Shown here piece by piece: positions 1 through 8,850 of a stretch of DNA of 64,000 nucleotides; within the stretch, counting starts at the first letter, position 1; every line of letters starts with the position of its first letter. The notes beneath the pieces were generated by a model. The model made no database searches. It saw nothing but the letters and a program-made list of their open reading frames with translations, and was not told the origin of the DNA. The stretch is taken from the NCBI RefSeq assembly GCF_016863555.1, contig NZ_BOPC01000039.1:1-64000 (forward strand), read 5' to 3'. The position numbers and the translations under genes are program-made. Source of the stretch: Micromonospora qiuiae. GTDB taxonomy: Bacteria; Actinomycetota; Actinomycetes; Mycobacteriales; Micromonosporaceae.

Positions 1-1985
1 CCGGGGCCGCCGAAGGAGCCGGCACCCGGGCCGCCGAAGGAACCACCGCCGGGACCCCCGAAGGGGTCACCACTCGAGCCGCCGAAGCGGTCGCCGGACG
101 GCGGGGCGAACGGGTCGGCCGGCCGCTCCGGATCGGCGTGCGGCTTGACACCGTTCATCGCCCGACTGGTCGGCGGCGCGTCGGCGAAGGCGGGCAGCCC
201 CGGTGGGAAGGACGGTGCCGGGGCCGGCGAGGCAGGAGCGTTCGCCGCCGAGAAGGCGTCCGGGGTGTCCCGGTCGCCGAAGCGTGGATCGGGGCCCTGG
301 TCGAACCGGGGCGAGTGATCGTCCCGCTCCTGGGCCGGCTCCGCCGGTTGTTCGGGTTGGGTGGCTCGGCCGTACACCCGGGGCTGCGGCGGGGGCGTGC
401 CCGCCGGCAGGGCCGCGTGGTCGGCGGGAGGCGCCACCCGGCTGGCCAGTGGTACCGAGGCGCTTGCCGAGACGCCGCCAGCGTTCGCCGGCGGGGTCGC
501 CCGGCCGGCGGACTCCGGGGAGGTGCGTGGTGACGGGATGGCGGGCGACTGCGGCTCGTCGTGCCGTGGCTCGGGTTGCCCCCAGCTCATGCCGCCGGCC
601 GGCTGGTCGGTGCCCAGGGGTAGGCCCTGGCCGGCCTGGTCCGCCGGGAACGCGGCCGGCGGGACGTAGTCAGCGGGGGGCGTGGCCGCCAGGCTGGCGC
701 CCGGCACCCGCTGCTCCTGAGGCGGCAGCGGCACCATGTTGGCCGGCGAGATACCGGGGCTCGGCGCGGGCTGGTAGATCGGGCCGCCGTCGGCGCGCCC
801 CGCCTCGGACTGGGTGCCCGGCCGAGCCGCTTCGGGCTCCGCCGAGCCAGCGTTGCCCCACGCCTCGCCGGGTGCCCACGGCTCCATGTCGAGCGACGGC
901 CGTTCGGCTGCGGTACGGGACGGCAGCGGTTCCTGCGACGGGCTCCAGGACGGCGGTGGTGCGGGGTCGCCGGGTCGTGCCGATCCGGTGGCGGGCTCGG
1001 CGGGCGTCCACGCTGCCGTCGGCGGGTTCTGCGCCGACGGCGACCACTGTGGACCTGCATCGGTCCCGTTGCCACTACCGGACCAGCCGACCGGATCGGC
1101 CGGCTGTGGGGTGGCCCAGTCGGGTTGCGCCAGTCGGTCGCCGGCCTGCCAACTCTCGGCCGGCTGCTGGTCGCCGGCCGGCCAGCCCTCGGCCGGCTGC
1201 TGGTCACCAGCCCATCCACCGGCTGCTGGCTCCGGCTGCTGGCCGGTGGCCCATCCGGGCTGCCCCGGCTGGTCGGTCTGCCACCCGCCGGATCGGGCCG
1301 CCTCGTCGGGGGCAGGCCGGTGCTGCGGCGCGGCATTCGGTTGCGGCACCTGCGCCGTGGCCCGGGCCGCCGACTCCGAGTGGACCGGTGCGGGCTGGTC
1401 GGTCTGTGCCCAGTCGGGCTTGGCCGGCTCGGAGATGTTTGCGGCTGCCGCCCAGCTCGGCGTCTGCTGCTCGGCCTGCGATGCGGAGGACCATTCCGGC
1501 TGTTGGCCGCCGGCCCATGCCGCGGGTTGGCCGGACGATGACTGGCCGGCCCAGCCCGGTCCGGCCTGGTTCGGCGTCCATTCTGTCGGCTGGGCCGCAT
1601 CCAAGGTGGTGGGATCGGTCCGAGCCGGGTTGCTCTGATCGGACGCCCAAGATGGTTGGTCCGATGCGGATGATGTGGCCGGTGGCCAACGCTGACCGGT
1701 CTGCTCACCCTGGGGCGTCCAGGACGGTTGGCTGCCGCCGGTCGTCTCCCAGGCGGCGGGGGCCGGTGACTCCGCCTGGCGGGTCACCTGGGCGCTGCCC
1801 CACGGGGCGCCCTGCTGGCTGGTCCAGGCGGGCGTGGCTGCATCGGATTGAGCGGGCGGTGCGGGGGCCCAGCCGAGGTCGGGGGCGCTCGCGCCATACC
1901 CGCTGTCCTGCTGAGCCGGTCCGCCGCCGCCCGGCGGCACCTCGTCCGGCTCTTGGCCGGGGCGGTGCGGGCCCTCGGACGTCAT
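1..1985 (-). CDS. Disordered Pro/Gln/Trp-rich protein, N-terminal part only (runs off left edge)
   Basis: The frame is open to the left edge, so only the first 661 codons are visible. The ATG start has GGAGGAG about eight bases upstream. Everything visible is low complexity: Pro, Gln, Ala, Ser and Gly with regularly spaced Trp. Short motifs recur, such as QQPEW and WAGDQQPAE, and next to the edge copies of SFGGPG. I see no signal peptide, no membrane segment and no recognisable fold. A folded domain may follow beyond the window, as in the EspI-like protein at 33,623-35,920 where a long Pro-rich arm precedes an ATPase. That comparison is by style only. I do not recognise the gene and assign no function. 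Confidence 0.75.
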   Translation of the reverse strand, partial: MTSEGPHRPGQEPDEVPPGGGGPAQQDSGYGASAPDLGWAPAPPAQSDAATPAWTSQQGAPWGSAQVTRQAESPAPAAWETTGGSQPSWTPQGEQTGQRWPPATSSASDQPSWASDQSNPARTDPTTLDAAQPTEWTPNQAGPGWAGQSSSGQPAAWAGGQQPEWSSASQAEQQTPSWAAAANISEPAKPDWAQTDQPAPVHSESAARATAQVPQPNAAPQHRPAPDEAARSGGWQTDQPGQPGWATGQQPEPAAGGWAGDQQPAEGWPAGDQQPAESWQAGDRLAQPDWATPQPADPVGWSGSGNGTDAGPQWSPSAQNPPTAAWTPAEPATGSARPGDPAPPPSWSPSQEPLPSRTAAERPSLDMEPWAPGEAWGNAGSAEPEAARPGTQSEAGRADGGPIYQPAPSPGISPANMVPLPPQEQRVPGASLAATPPADYVPPAAFPADQAGQGLPLGTDQPAGGMSWGQPEPRHDEPQSPAIPSPRTSPESAGRATPPANAGGVSASASVPLASRVAPPADHAALPAGTPPPQPRVYGRATQPEQPAEPAQERDDHSPRFDQGPDPRFGDRDTPDAFSAANAPASPAPAPSFPPGLPAFADAPPTSRAMNGVKPHADPERPADPFAPPSGDRFGGSSGDPFGGPGGGSFGGPGAGSFGGP

Positions 1986-2313
1986 GCGTGCGCCTCCTCC
2001 ATCACATGTTGGCCGCTGTCGCCGATGGTCTCGGTAGGGCAAGCCGGCAGGTGCCGGCTCCCCGCACCGTATCCCGGTGGCCGCCGGTGGGCCTCCGGGG
2101 AGCATTGATCGTCACTGTCCGTTGCCGGATGGTGTCGAGATGCTTCTATCGCCTCGACCTGTCCCCGACTGCGGACGACGACCGAGCCCCACCGTACCGG
2201 GCGCTGCGGCGGGGCGGTATCCCGGTGTCAGCCGCCCGGTACGAACGCCGACGACCCGCCCGGTGGCCCGGGCGGGTCGTCGGTCTGGAGGAGGCGAACA
2301 AGGTCGGATGGCG
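1986..2313. other. Intergenic stretch between two leftward genes
   Basis: No reading frame on either strand here has both a start with a ribosome site and plausible protein sequence. The stretch should hold the promoter of the long disordered gene to its left. It also contains the terminator hairpin of the small peptide gene to its right. Confidence 0.6.
2249..2282 (-). terminator. Hairpin downstream of the 45-residue peptide gene
   Basis: This is a perfect 14-bp inverted repeat (CGACGACCCGCCCG and its complement) around a 6-base loop. It lies 31 bases past the stop of the small leftward gene. There is no clear T-tract, as is usual for actinomycete terminators. Confidence 0.7.
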
Positions 2314-2451
2314 TCAGTGCATGTGACGCTGGGCGATGGCGAGGATCTCGTCACGGACCGAGGGCGAACTGGCGGAGCGCAGGGCCCGCTCGATGGCGCG
2401 GGCGCGGCGGTTGGCCTCGCGGCGGTTCCGGATTCGCTCGATCATGCTCAT
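2314..2451 (-). CDS. Small basic conserved-type peptide, 45 aa
   Basis: This short gene encodes a 45-residue, arginine-rich, probably helical peptide beginning MSMIERIRNRREAN and ending QRHMH. The ATG has an AGGAGGAGA ribosome site about 6 bases upstream and codon third positions are almost all G or C. A strong terminator hairpin follows. Together these argue for a real gene despite its size. The alternating Arg/Glu pattern suggests an amphipathic helix that could bind nucleic acid or another protein, but that is inference. A second ATG two codons in is possible. I recall similar tiny proteins in other actinomycetes but cannot name a function. Confidence 0.75.
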   Translation of the reverse strand: MSMIERIRNRREANRRARAIERALRSASSPSVRDEILAIAQRHMH

Positions 2452-2531
2452 GGTGGTCTCTCCTCCTGGCTATTCGGTTGTCGACCTGCCGATGTCTCCA
2501 TTGAACCGCAAACCCATGCCGGTATCCAGCG

Positions 2532-2561
2532 ATTGTAAGGTGAGTTTGGACACCTGCCTAA
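2532..2561 (-). promoter_or_regulatory. Candidate promoter of the 45-aa peptide gene
   Basis: Read on the minus strand, TTAGGC and TACAAT lie 18 bases apart, about 80 bases before the start. They sit in the only clearly AT-richer patch of the region. Next to it is the small palindrome TAAGAATCTTA. This is an assignment by eye. Confidence 0.3.
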
Positions 2562-2612
2562 GAATCTTAAGCCTGAGCCAGCGTTAAGGCCTATTTTTTC
2601 AGTCAATGGCAA

Positions 2613-2653
2613 CGGCCGGCGTGCCGGGGGTCAACCCCTTGGCACACCGGCCG
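2613..2653 (-). terminator. Terminator of the 2-oxoacid dehydrogenase operon
   Basis: Inverted repeat with 13-base arms (one mismatch), starting 14 bases past the E2 stop codon. The inner bases GGGG and CCCC extend the stem. No T-run is visible. Confidence 0.65.
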
Positions 2654-2666
2654 TCGTCGTGCTGCG

Positions 2667-4124
2667 TCAGGTCCAGGCGAGCAGCGCCGCCTCCGGGTCG
2701 GTGAGGAAGTCGCCCACGTCGCGCAGGAACTTCGAGCCCAGCTCACCGTCGATGATCCGGTGGTCGAAGGAGAGCCCGAGCGTGGTGACCAGGCGCGGCT
2801 TGACTTTGCCCTTGTGGACCCAGGGCTGCTCGCGAACCGCCCCGAAGGCCAGGATCGCCGACTCACCCGGTGGCAGGATCGGCGTGCCGGTGTCCACCCC
2901 GAACACACCGACATTGGTGATGGTCAGGGTGCCGCCGGACATGTCGGCCGGCGAGGTCTTCCCGGCCTTGGCCGTCTGCACCAGGTCGGTCAGTGCGTCG
3001 GCCAACTCGCGCAGGGTGAGCCGGCCGGCGTCCTTGATGTTCGGCACGATCAGGCCCCGCTCGGTGGCCGCCGCGATGCCCAGGTTGACGTACTCCTTGA
3101 CGACGATCTCGTCGCCGGCCCAGGTCGAGTTGACCATCGGATGCCGCTTGACCGCCAGCAGCACCGCCTTGGCCACCAGCAGCAGCGGCGAGACCCGTAC
3201 GTCGCGCCACTCCCGCCGGCCGCGCAGCCGGTCCAGGGCCTTCATCGCCCGCGTCACGTCCACGGTCAGGAACTCGGTGACGTGCGGTGCGGTGAACGCC
3301 GAGCGGGACATGTTCTCGGCGGTGAGCTTGCGTACCCCCTTCACCGGGATGCGCTGCTCGCGGTCGGCGCCGAAGCTCGCCGCCGACGGGCCGGGCGGGG
3401 CGACCGCCAGCGGCTCGGCTGTCGCCGTTGCCGCCGCCCGCTGCACGTCCTCCCGGGTGATCGAACCCAGCGGCCCGGACCCGGTCAACGTGCGCAGGTC
3501 GACGCCGAGATCCTTGGCGAGCTTGCGCACCGGCGGCTTGGCCAGCACCGGCCCACCGCCCCGGGAGGTGCCGTTCACCGCCGGGGCGGGCGACACCGCA
3601 ACGGTCGGCACCGTGGCCGGCGCGGCCTGGACCGGCACCGGCACAAGCGGAGCAGAGGTGGCCTGAGCCGGGGCGGCTCCCTTGCGAGGCCGGCGCTTGG
3701 CTGTGGTGGTCCGGGGGCCGTAGCCGACCAGGACCGCCGTGCGACCGCCCGGGGCGGGGCCGCCGATCATGCCCGGCTCGACCGCCCCCTCGGCCGGCGC
3801 GACCTCGACGGCGGCCAGCGAGGCGGCCGAGGGAGTGGGCAGGTCCGCAGTCGACGACGACTCGACCGGCCCGGCCCCGGGATCGGTGTCGATCGCGATG
3901 ATCGGGGTGCCGACCGCGACCGTGGTGCCTTCCGGGTGGTAGATGGCCTGGACCTGGCCGGCCCACTTCGCCGGGATCTCCACGGCCGCCTTGGCGGTCT
4001 CCACCTCGACGATCGGCTGGTTCAGCTCGATCGTGTCGCCCACCTTGACCAGCCAGGCGAGGATCTCGCCCTCGGTCAGCCCTTCGCCCAGGTCGGGCAG
4101 GTTGAACTCCTTGATCCGGGACAT
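2667..4124 (-). CDS. bkdC: 2-oxoacid dehydrogenase E2 (dihydrolipoyl acyltransferase)
   Basis: Cytoplasmic E2 core of a 2-oxoacid dehydrogenase complex, 485 residues. It transfers the acyl group from lipoate to CoA. An N-terminal lipoyl domain carries the lipoylation site VETAKAAVE (Lys45). After an Ala/Pro linker comes the peripheral-subunit-binding domain (around residues 185-225, LAKDLGVDL). The catalytic domain ends with DHRIIDG, placing the catalytic His near 455. I chose the ATG at MSRIKEF because the lipoyl domain starts there. A GTG three codons earlier overlaps the E1 beta stop and could be used. It is the last gene after E1 alpha and E1 beta. The set resembles mycobacterial bkdABC, but a pyruvate-type complex cannot be excluded from sequence alone. 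Confidence 0.9.
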   Translation of the reverse strand: MSRIKEFNLPDLGEGLTEGEILAWLVKVGDTIELNQPIVEVETAKAAVEIPAKWAGQVQAIYHPEGTTVAVGTPIIAIDTDPGAGPVESSSTADLPTPSAASLAAVEVAPAEGAVEPGMIGGPAPGGRTAVLVGYGPRTTTAKRRPRKGAAPAQATSAPLVPVPVQAAPATVPTVAVSPAPAVNGTSRGGGPVLAKPPVRKLAKDLGVDLRTLTGSGPLGSITREDVQRAAATATAEPLAVAPPGPSAASFGADREQRIPVKGVRKLTAENMSRSAFTAPHVTEFLTVDVTRAMKALDRLRGRREWRDVRVSPLLLVAKAVLLAVKRHPMVNSTWAGDEIVVKEYVNLGIAAATERGLIVPNIKDAGRLTLRELADALTDLVQTAKAGKTSPADMSGGTLTITNVGVFGVDTGTPILPPGESAILAFGAVREQPWVHKGKVKPRLVTTLGLSFDHRIIDGELGSKFLRDVGDFLTDPEAALLAWT

Positions 4125-4129
4125 GCTGC

Positions 4130-5119
4130 TCACCAGCCGAAAGTGCGGTCGACGGCGTCGAGCACCCGGTCGAGGTCGGGGAGGTACTCCTCCTCCATCC
4201 GCGCGGCCGGGTAGGGGGTGTCGAAACCGGTCACCCGCAGCACCGGCGACTCCAGCGAGTAGAAGCACTCCTCGGTGATCCGGGCCGCGATCTCCGCGCC
4301 CAGGCCGACGTTGGACGGTGCCTCGTGCACCACCACCGCGCGTCCGGTGCGCCGCACCGACTCGTACACCACGCCCAGGTCCAGCGGGGAGAGCGTACGC
4401 AGGTCGATGACCTCCAGGTCGCGGCCGTCCTCGGCGGCGGCGGCCGCGGCGTCCAGGCAGGTGCGGACCATCGGACCGTACGCCAGCAGGGTGGCGTCGG
4501 TGCCGGCCCGCGCGACCCGGGCCGCATGCAGCGGGTACGCCTCGGCCAGCGGGGCGTCCAGGTCCACCTGCCCCTTCTCCCAGTAGCGCCGCTTCGGCTC
4601 CAGGAACACGATCGGGTCGTCCGAGACGATGGCCTGCTGAATCATCACGTACGCGTCCTGCGGGCTGGCGCAGGAGACCACCTTGAGTCCGGCGGTGTGT
4701 GCGAAGTACGCCTCGGGCGACTCCGAGTGGTGCTCCACCGCACCGATGCCGCCGCCGAACGGGATCCGGATGACCATCGGGATGTTCAGCTTGCCGCGCG
4801 AGCGGTAGTGCATCTTCGCCACCTGCGACACGATCTGGTCGTACGCCGGGTAGACGAAGCCGTCGAACTGGATCTCGCAGACCGGCCGGTAGCCGCGGAT
4901 GGCCAGGCCGACGGCAGTGCCGATGATGCCGGACTCGGCGAGCGGGGTGTCGATGACCCGCTGGTCGCCGAAGTCCTTCTGGAGGCCGTCGGTGATCCGG
5001 AAGACGCCGCCGAGCTTGCCGACGTCCTCACCCATGATCACGACCTTCGGGTCGTTCTCCAGGGCCTTACGCAGACCGATGTTGAGGGCCTTGCCGAGGG
5101 TGAGCGTCTCCGTGGCCAT
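4130..5119 (-). CDS. bkdB: 2-oxoacid dehydrogenase E1 component, beta subunit
   Basis: Beta chain (329 residues) of the thiamine-diphosphate-dependent E1 decarboxylase. The protein starts MATETLTLGKALN and shows the family signatures GEDVGKLGGVFR near the N-terminus and IRGYRPVCEIQF, FGGGIGAVEHHSES and EPKRRYW further on. The length is normal for the family. Its ATG overlaps the TGA of E1 alpha (TGATG), which points to translational coupling. Only five bases separate its stop from the preferred E2 start. A longer upstream frame exists but only adds out-of-family sequence. With E1 alpha it forms the alpha2-beta2 heterotetramer that feeds E2. Confidence 0.92.
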   Translation of the reverse strand: MATETLTLGKALNIGLRKALENDPKVVIMGEDVGKLGGVFRITDGLQKDFGDQRVIDTPLAESGIIGTAVGLAIRGYRPVCEIQFDGFVYPAYDQIVSQVAKMHYRSRGKLNIPMVIRIPFGGGIGAVEHHSESPEAYFAHTAGLKVVSCASPQDAYVMIQQAIVSDDPIVFLEPKRRYWEKGQVDLDAPLAEAYPLHAARVARAGTDATLLAYGPMVRTCLDAAAAAAEDGRDLEVIDLRTLSPLDLGVVYESVRRTGRAVVVHEAPSNVGLGAEIAARITEECFYSLESPVLRVTGFDTPYPAARMEEEYLPDLDRVLDAVDRTFGW

Positions 5120-6294
5120 CAGTGCACGCTCCCCTCGAACGACTCCAGGTACCGGCTGAACTGCGCGCGCTGCTCGTCCAGCAGCGGCGACCCGTTCGGG
5201 TAGACGTGGTCGAACAGGGTGACCGGCTCCGGGTCCGGCATCGCCAGCACCCGTTCGCGCAGGTCGATGGCCTCTCGGCGGGCCTGCTCGTCGATGTCGG
5301 TGAAGAAGCCCTCGTCGGCGATCTTCTCCCGCTCCAGGAACGCCTTCATCCGGGCGATCGGGTCCTTGGCCTGCCACGCCTCGACCTCGCTGGCGATCCG
5401 GTAGCGGGTCGGATCGTCGGAGGTGGTGTGTGCTCCCATCCGATAGGTGTACGCCTCGATCAGGCTCGGGCCCTGCCCGTGCCGGGCGTTGTCCAGCGCG
5501 TGCCGGGTGACCGCGTACGTGGCCAGCACGTCGTTGCCGTCCACCCGGGTGCCCGGGAAGCCGAAACCGGCGGCCCGCCGGTAGAGCGGGATGCGGGTCT
5601 GCCGCTCCAGCGGTTCGGAAATGGCGTACTGGTTGTTCTGGCAGAAGAAGACCAGCGGGGCGTTGAACACCCCGGCCCAGACGAAGGACTCGTTGACGTC
5701 GCCCTGGCTGCTGGCGCCGTCGCCGAAGTAGGCGATCACCGCCTCGCCGTCATCGGTGCCGGTCCTGCCGTCCATCGTGACGCCCATCGCGTAACCGGTC
5801 GCGTGCAGGGTCTGCGCGCCGATCACGATCGTGTACATGTTGAACTTGAACTCGTTCGGGTCCCAGCCGCCCTGGTCAACGCCGCGGAACAGGCCCAGCG
5901 GCATGATCGGGTCGATGCCGCGGCAGTAGAGCACGCCGTGTTCGCGATAGGTGGGGAAGGCCATGTCCTGCGTACGCAGCGCCCGGCCCGAGCCGACCTG
6001 GGCCGCCTCCTGGCCGAGCAGGCTCGCCCAGATGCCCAGCTCACCCTGCCGTTGCAGGGCCGTCGCCTCGGCGTCCAACTTCCGTACGAGCACCAGGTCG
6101 CGGTAGAGGCCGCGGTACTCCTCGTCGGTGAAGTCGACGCGGTACTCGGTGCCGTCCGGGCCGGTCACGCTGTCGATCCGCTCACCCGCCGGGGTGAGCA
6201 ATTGCACCAGTTCCGGGTCGCCGGTCACGGCCTTCCTGGATCGGGGTGCGGCTCGCCGGCCGCGGGTGCTGGCCCCGGGGTCGCCCTTTGCCAT
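5119..6294 (-). CDS. bkdA: 2-oxoacid dehydrogenase E1 component, alpha subunit
   Basis: Alpha chain (391 residues) of the E1 decarboxylase, first gene of the operon. The thiamine-diphosphate/Mg binding motif runs from GDGASSQGD (191-199) to QNN (219-221). The phosphorylation-loop region reads YRMGAHTTSDDPTRYR. The first 25 residues are basic (RGRRAAPRSRK) and look unstructured. The ATG at 6294 has a GGGAGAGA ribosome site. Upstream codons in the same frame lack family sequence. The likely substrate class is branched-chain 2-oxoacids, judged from resemblance to the mycobacterial Bkd set. No regulator gene is adjacent. Confidence 0.9.
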   Translation of the reverse strand: MAKGDPGASTRGRRAAPRSRKAVTGDPELVQLLTPAGERIDSVTGPDGTEYRVDFTDEEYRGLYRDLVLVRKLDAEATALQRQGELGIWASLLGQEAAQVGSGRALRTQDMAFPTYREHGVLYCRGIDPIMPLGLFRGVDQGGWDPNEFKFNMYTIVIGAQTLHATGYAMGVTMDGRTGTDDGEAVIAYFGDGASSQGDVNESFVWAGVFNAPLVFFCQNNQYAISEPLERQTRIPLYRRAAGFGFPGTRVDGNDVLATYAVTRHALDNARHGQGPSLIEAYTYRMGAHTTSDDPTRYRIASEVEAWQAKDPIARMKAFLEREKIADEGFFTDIDEQARREAIDLRERVLAMPDPEPVTLFDHVYPNGSPLLDEQRAQFSRYLESFEGSVH

Positions 6295-6812
6295 CCGTCT
6301 CTCCCTGTCGTGTCTGCGTCGGCACCGGGGGGTCACCCGGCCGCGCGACTCGTACGCCGGCCCCGGCTGGTGCCGGGATCGGTTCCTGGCGGCCGCGCCT
6401 AGCCCCGGTGGGGGTTGCCGCGCGGCGTGAGCCGGATTCATGGCCGAACCCGGTTCGGGAGCGCCGGCGCCCAGTCGTGTCTGCCGCGTGGGTGCGCGGA
6501 GATCGCGGCTGCGCTGCCGTCGTGACCTCCATAGTCCCATCAGGGGTGAGTCCTCCCACAGCCCGCCCGGCCCACATCCCGGCGGCGATCCGCTTCGTTA
6601 CCTGAAATGCCGGAGTGTCCAAAGGAACGCCATGCGAACGAGCGGCCGTCTTTTGTCACCATTCGGCCAGATATGCGTGTCGACACGCGGCGTGGGGTTG
6701 GCCTACCCAGAGTGACTGACCCAGGCTGTTCGCGCGGGCTGGCGATCCATCTACGTCGGTCCGCCGGGCCCGCATCCGACGGCCTGGCCAGGGACGACGA
6801 CGAGGAGCGAAG
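6295..6812. other. Intergenic region between divergent genes
   Basis: About 520 bases separate the leftward E1 alpha gene from the rightward Pro/Ser-rich gene. Frames on both strands here are composition shadows: they lack ribosome sites and sensible protein sequence. The region must contain promoters in both directions. I could not identify a convincing operator or RNA element. Confidence 0.55.
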
Positions 6813-7544
6813 GTGTCCGAACCAGGTGAGGGCCCCGGGGCGGCGGGCCTCGGCCGGCACCGGGCACCCGGCAGCTACCGCCGAGTGGTGGGGGTGCACC
6901 GAGCCGCCCGTACCACCGGCCCCACCCGTGGTTATCTGCTCACCGTGGCGCTGCTCGCCGGTACCGCCTCGATGCCGGTCCTCGCCGCGATCAGCACCGG
7001 TTCCGCGACGGTCGGCAGCACCGCGTTGCCGGACAGCAGGACGCCGTTCATCCCGACGCCCTCGATCGGCCCGGTGGTCATCCCGCCGCCGCCCAGCGGC
7101 GCTCCGCCGGCCACCGGGGCGGCGTGGCCGTCCGCCAGACCGGCGGACTCGCCCGTCGATCCGGCCGGGCAGGAGGCGCCCGTACCCTCCGTCACGTCGG
7201 TCGAGCCCCCGGTACGCCGTCCGGAGCCGCCCACGATCACCCCGGTGCCCCGGCCCGTTCCCACGCCGGCCCCGTCACCGGCACCGCACCCGAGCCCGCC
7301 ATCACCCACCGGTTCACCGTCGCCCACGCCTGAGCCGAGCGCCTCGGTGGCGCCCACCGCCTCCGTCGAGCCGAGTGCCTCGCTGGAGCCGAGTGCCTCG
7401 GCGATGCCCACCGCCTCCGTCGAGCCGAGTGCGTCGGCGGAGCCGGGTCCGTCGGCGGAACCGAGTGCGCCGGGGGAACCTTGTGCGTCGGCCGATCCGA
7501 GCGGTCAGACGCCCGCGTCCTCCCCGGTCGCGCTCTTCGGTTGA
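6813..7544 (+). CDS. Membrane-anchored or secreted Pro/Ser-rich repeat protein
   Basis: GTG start with GAGGAG six bases upstream; 243 residues. After a basic N-terminus there is one hydrophobic stretch at about 41-60 (GYLLTVALLAGTASMPVLAA) that could be a signal peptide or an uncleaved anchor. The rest has no fold. It is proline-rich (residues 75-165), then carries tandem Ala/Ser/Pro/Glu units of the type VEPSAS and MPTASVEPSAS up to residue 230. At DNA level a near-identical 26-base stretch recurs about 50 bases apart, so the repeats are recent. It faces, tail to tail, the hypothetical gene that follows with only 13 bases between stops. Possibly a cell-wall-spanning spacer. No function is assigned. 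Confidence 0.65.
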   Translation: MSEPGEGPGAAGLGRHRAPGSYRRVVGVHRAARTTGPTRGYLLTVALLAGTASMPVLAAISTGSATVGSTALPDSRTPFIPTPSIGPVVIPPPPSGAPPATGAAWPSARPADSPVDPAGQEAPVPSVTSVEPPVRRPEPPTITPVPRPVPTPAPSPAPHPSPPSPTGSPSPTPEPSASVAPTASVEPSASLEPSASAMPTASVEPSASAEPGPSAEPSAPGEPCASADPSGQTPASSPVALFG

Positions 7545-7557
7545 GCGGGCAGGACCG

Positions 7558-8778
7558 TCAGCCGTCGTCGGTGAGGCGGTGGCGGTTGGCATCGATCCAG
7601 GCGTCGAGGGCGGCCGGATCGTCCGGATCGACGCCGTCGGCCATCAACTGGGCGACGGCGGCGGTCGCCGGGCTACGTCGCTCGCCGGTTGCGTAGAGCC
7701 GGGCGAACTCCGGCACCATCTCCTCGATCGCGGCGTCGGTCGCGGCCGCCGCCGCTGCGGACAACCCGCGTCGGCGAGCGGCGTACCCGGCCCAGGCGCG
7801 TAGCACCCGGGGCAGCATCGCCGCGTCGTCCATGTCCAGCACGGCGCGACGGTGTACCCAGTCGAGCAGGAAGAGCCCGGCCACCGTCGGGCTCCACCGC
7901 AGCGGGTCGGCGTCCGGGAAGGTCGCCGCGTGGTCGAGCAGCAGACCCAGACAGAAGTGCAGCGAGGCCAGCTCCGCGTCATCGACGGTGGTGGCCAGCC
8001 CGGCCCGGGCCGCCTCGGGTGAGGCCAGGAAACGCCGGATCTCCTCGCCCCGTTCGGTCTCCGGCAGCGGATCATCGGCCGGCGGAGCTGGTGCCGCCGC
8101 GACGGGCAGAATCGCCAACCGGGCCCCGACCAGCGCGCGGTCCGTGGCCAGTGAACTCGCCCCGGGCAACTGCCCCAACTGGTCGGTGACCGCCAGGTGC
8201 CGGCTCACCTCGCCCCGCACCCGGATCGGATCCTCCTCCCGGAACCAGGTCAGCTCGTCGGCGGCGCACAGTGTCCGGACCTGATCCAGAATCAGGTCGG
8301 CCGGCCCGCCGACGAAGACGTCCTTCGTGATGCCGATGTTGTGGTCGATCAGCGCCACCAGTGCGTGCTCCGGCCCGCCGGTGTCGTCGTCGTAGGCGAA
8401 GGTGGCCAGGTAGGAGGTCTGGTCGCCGTAGACGTCGCCGTACGCCCAACTGCCGGTGAGGTGCACCCGGCCGAGCTGACCGGACCAGGCTGGTGCGCTG
8501 GCGCCGGGGCGTACCCGGTCCGCGCCGGTCGCTTCCGGCACCAGGGCCGCGAAGACCGCGCGAACGGTGGTCGCCGCGGCGGCCCGCCGGCGCGAGGTGG
8601 CCGCGAGGAAATCAGCGACGAATTCGCGCACCGCCGCCTCCCGGTCCGTCTCGGCGATCTCGTACACGCTGCCGAGCAGCGCCGCGCCGAGCATTTCCGC
8701 GTCGAGGGCCGAGTCGAGCTTGGTCACGTCGCGCGCGGCGTGCAGGACCGCCTCGTAGGGGGTTTGTGGCGTGGCCAT
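7558..8778 (-). CDS. Hypothetical protein, about 406 aa
   Basis: A soluble, mostly helical protein of 406 residues from the ATG at MATPQTPYEAV. An upstream in-frame start would add only ten basic residues. The most distinctive segment is around residues 115-165 (GSWAYGDVYGDQ and ALVALIDHNIGITKDVF), which looks like a beta-rich core. The C-terminal half has helices rich in Ala and Asp. I see no membrane segment, P-loop or HTH. I recall similar lengths and the DHNIGITKDVF phrase in other actinobacterial hypotheticals but know no function. It lies just downstream of the dynamin-like gene pair on the same strand, separated by 72 bases. Confidence 0.75.
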   Translation of the reverse strand: MATPQTPYEAVLHAARDVTKLDSALDAEMLGAALLGSVYEIAETDREAAVREFVADFLAATSRRRAAAATTVRAVFAALVPEATGADRVRPGASAPAWSGQLGRVHLTGSWAYGDVYGDQTSYLATFAYDDDTGGPEHALVALIDHNIGITKDVFVGGPADLILDQVRTLCAADELTWFREEDPIRVRGEVSRHLAVTDQLGQLPGASSLATDRALVGARLAILPVAAAPAPPADDPLPETERGEEIRRFLASPEAARAGLATTVDDAELASLHFCLGLLLDHAATFPDADPLRWSPTVAGLFLLDWVHRRAVLDMDDAAMLPRVLRAWAGYAARRRGLSAAAAAATDAAIEEMVPEFARLYATGERRSPATAAVAQLMADGVDPDDPAALDAWIDANRHRLTDDG

Positions 8779-8850
8779 GACCCCGACCCTACGCCGCTCA
8801 CCGCCCATCCACTCGGTGAGCGGGCCGAGCCCGCTCGTGGGCAGCGGACC

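Noticed and set aside
203..2326. Plus-strand frame of 707 codons over the left end
   Set aside because: It is the mirror of the leftward Pro-rich gene. It has an Arg/Pro composition typical of antisense GC-rich frames, no ribosome site, and runs through the hairpin terminator.
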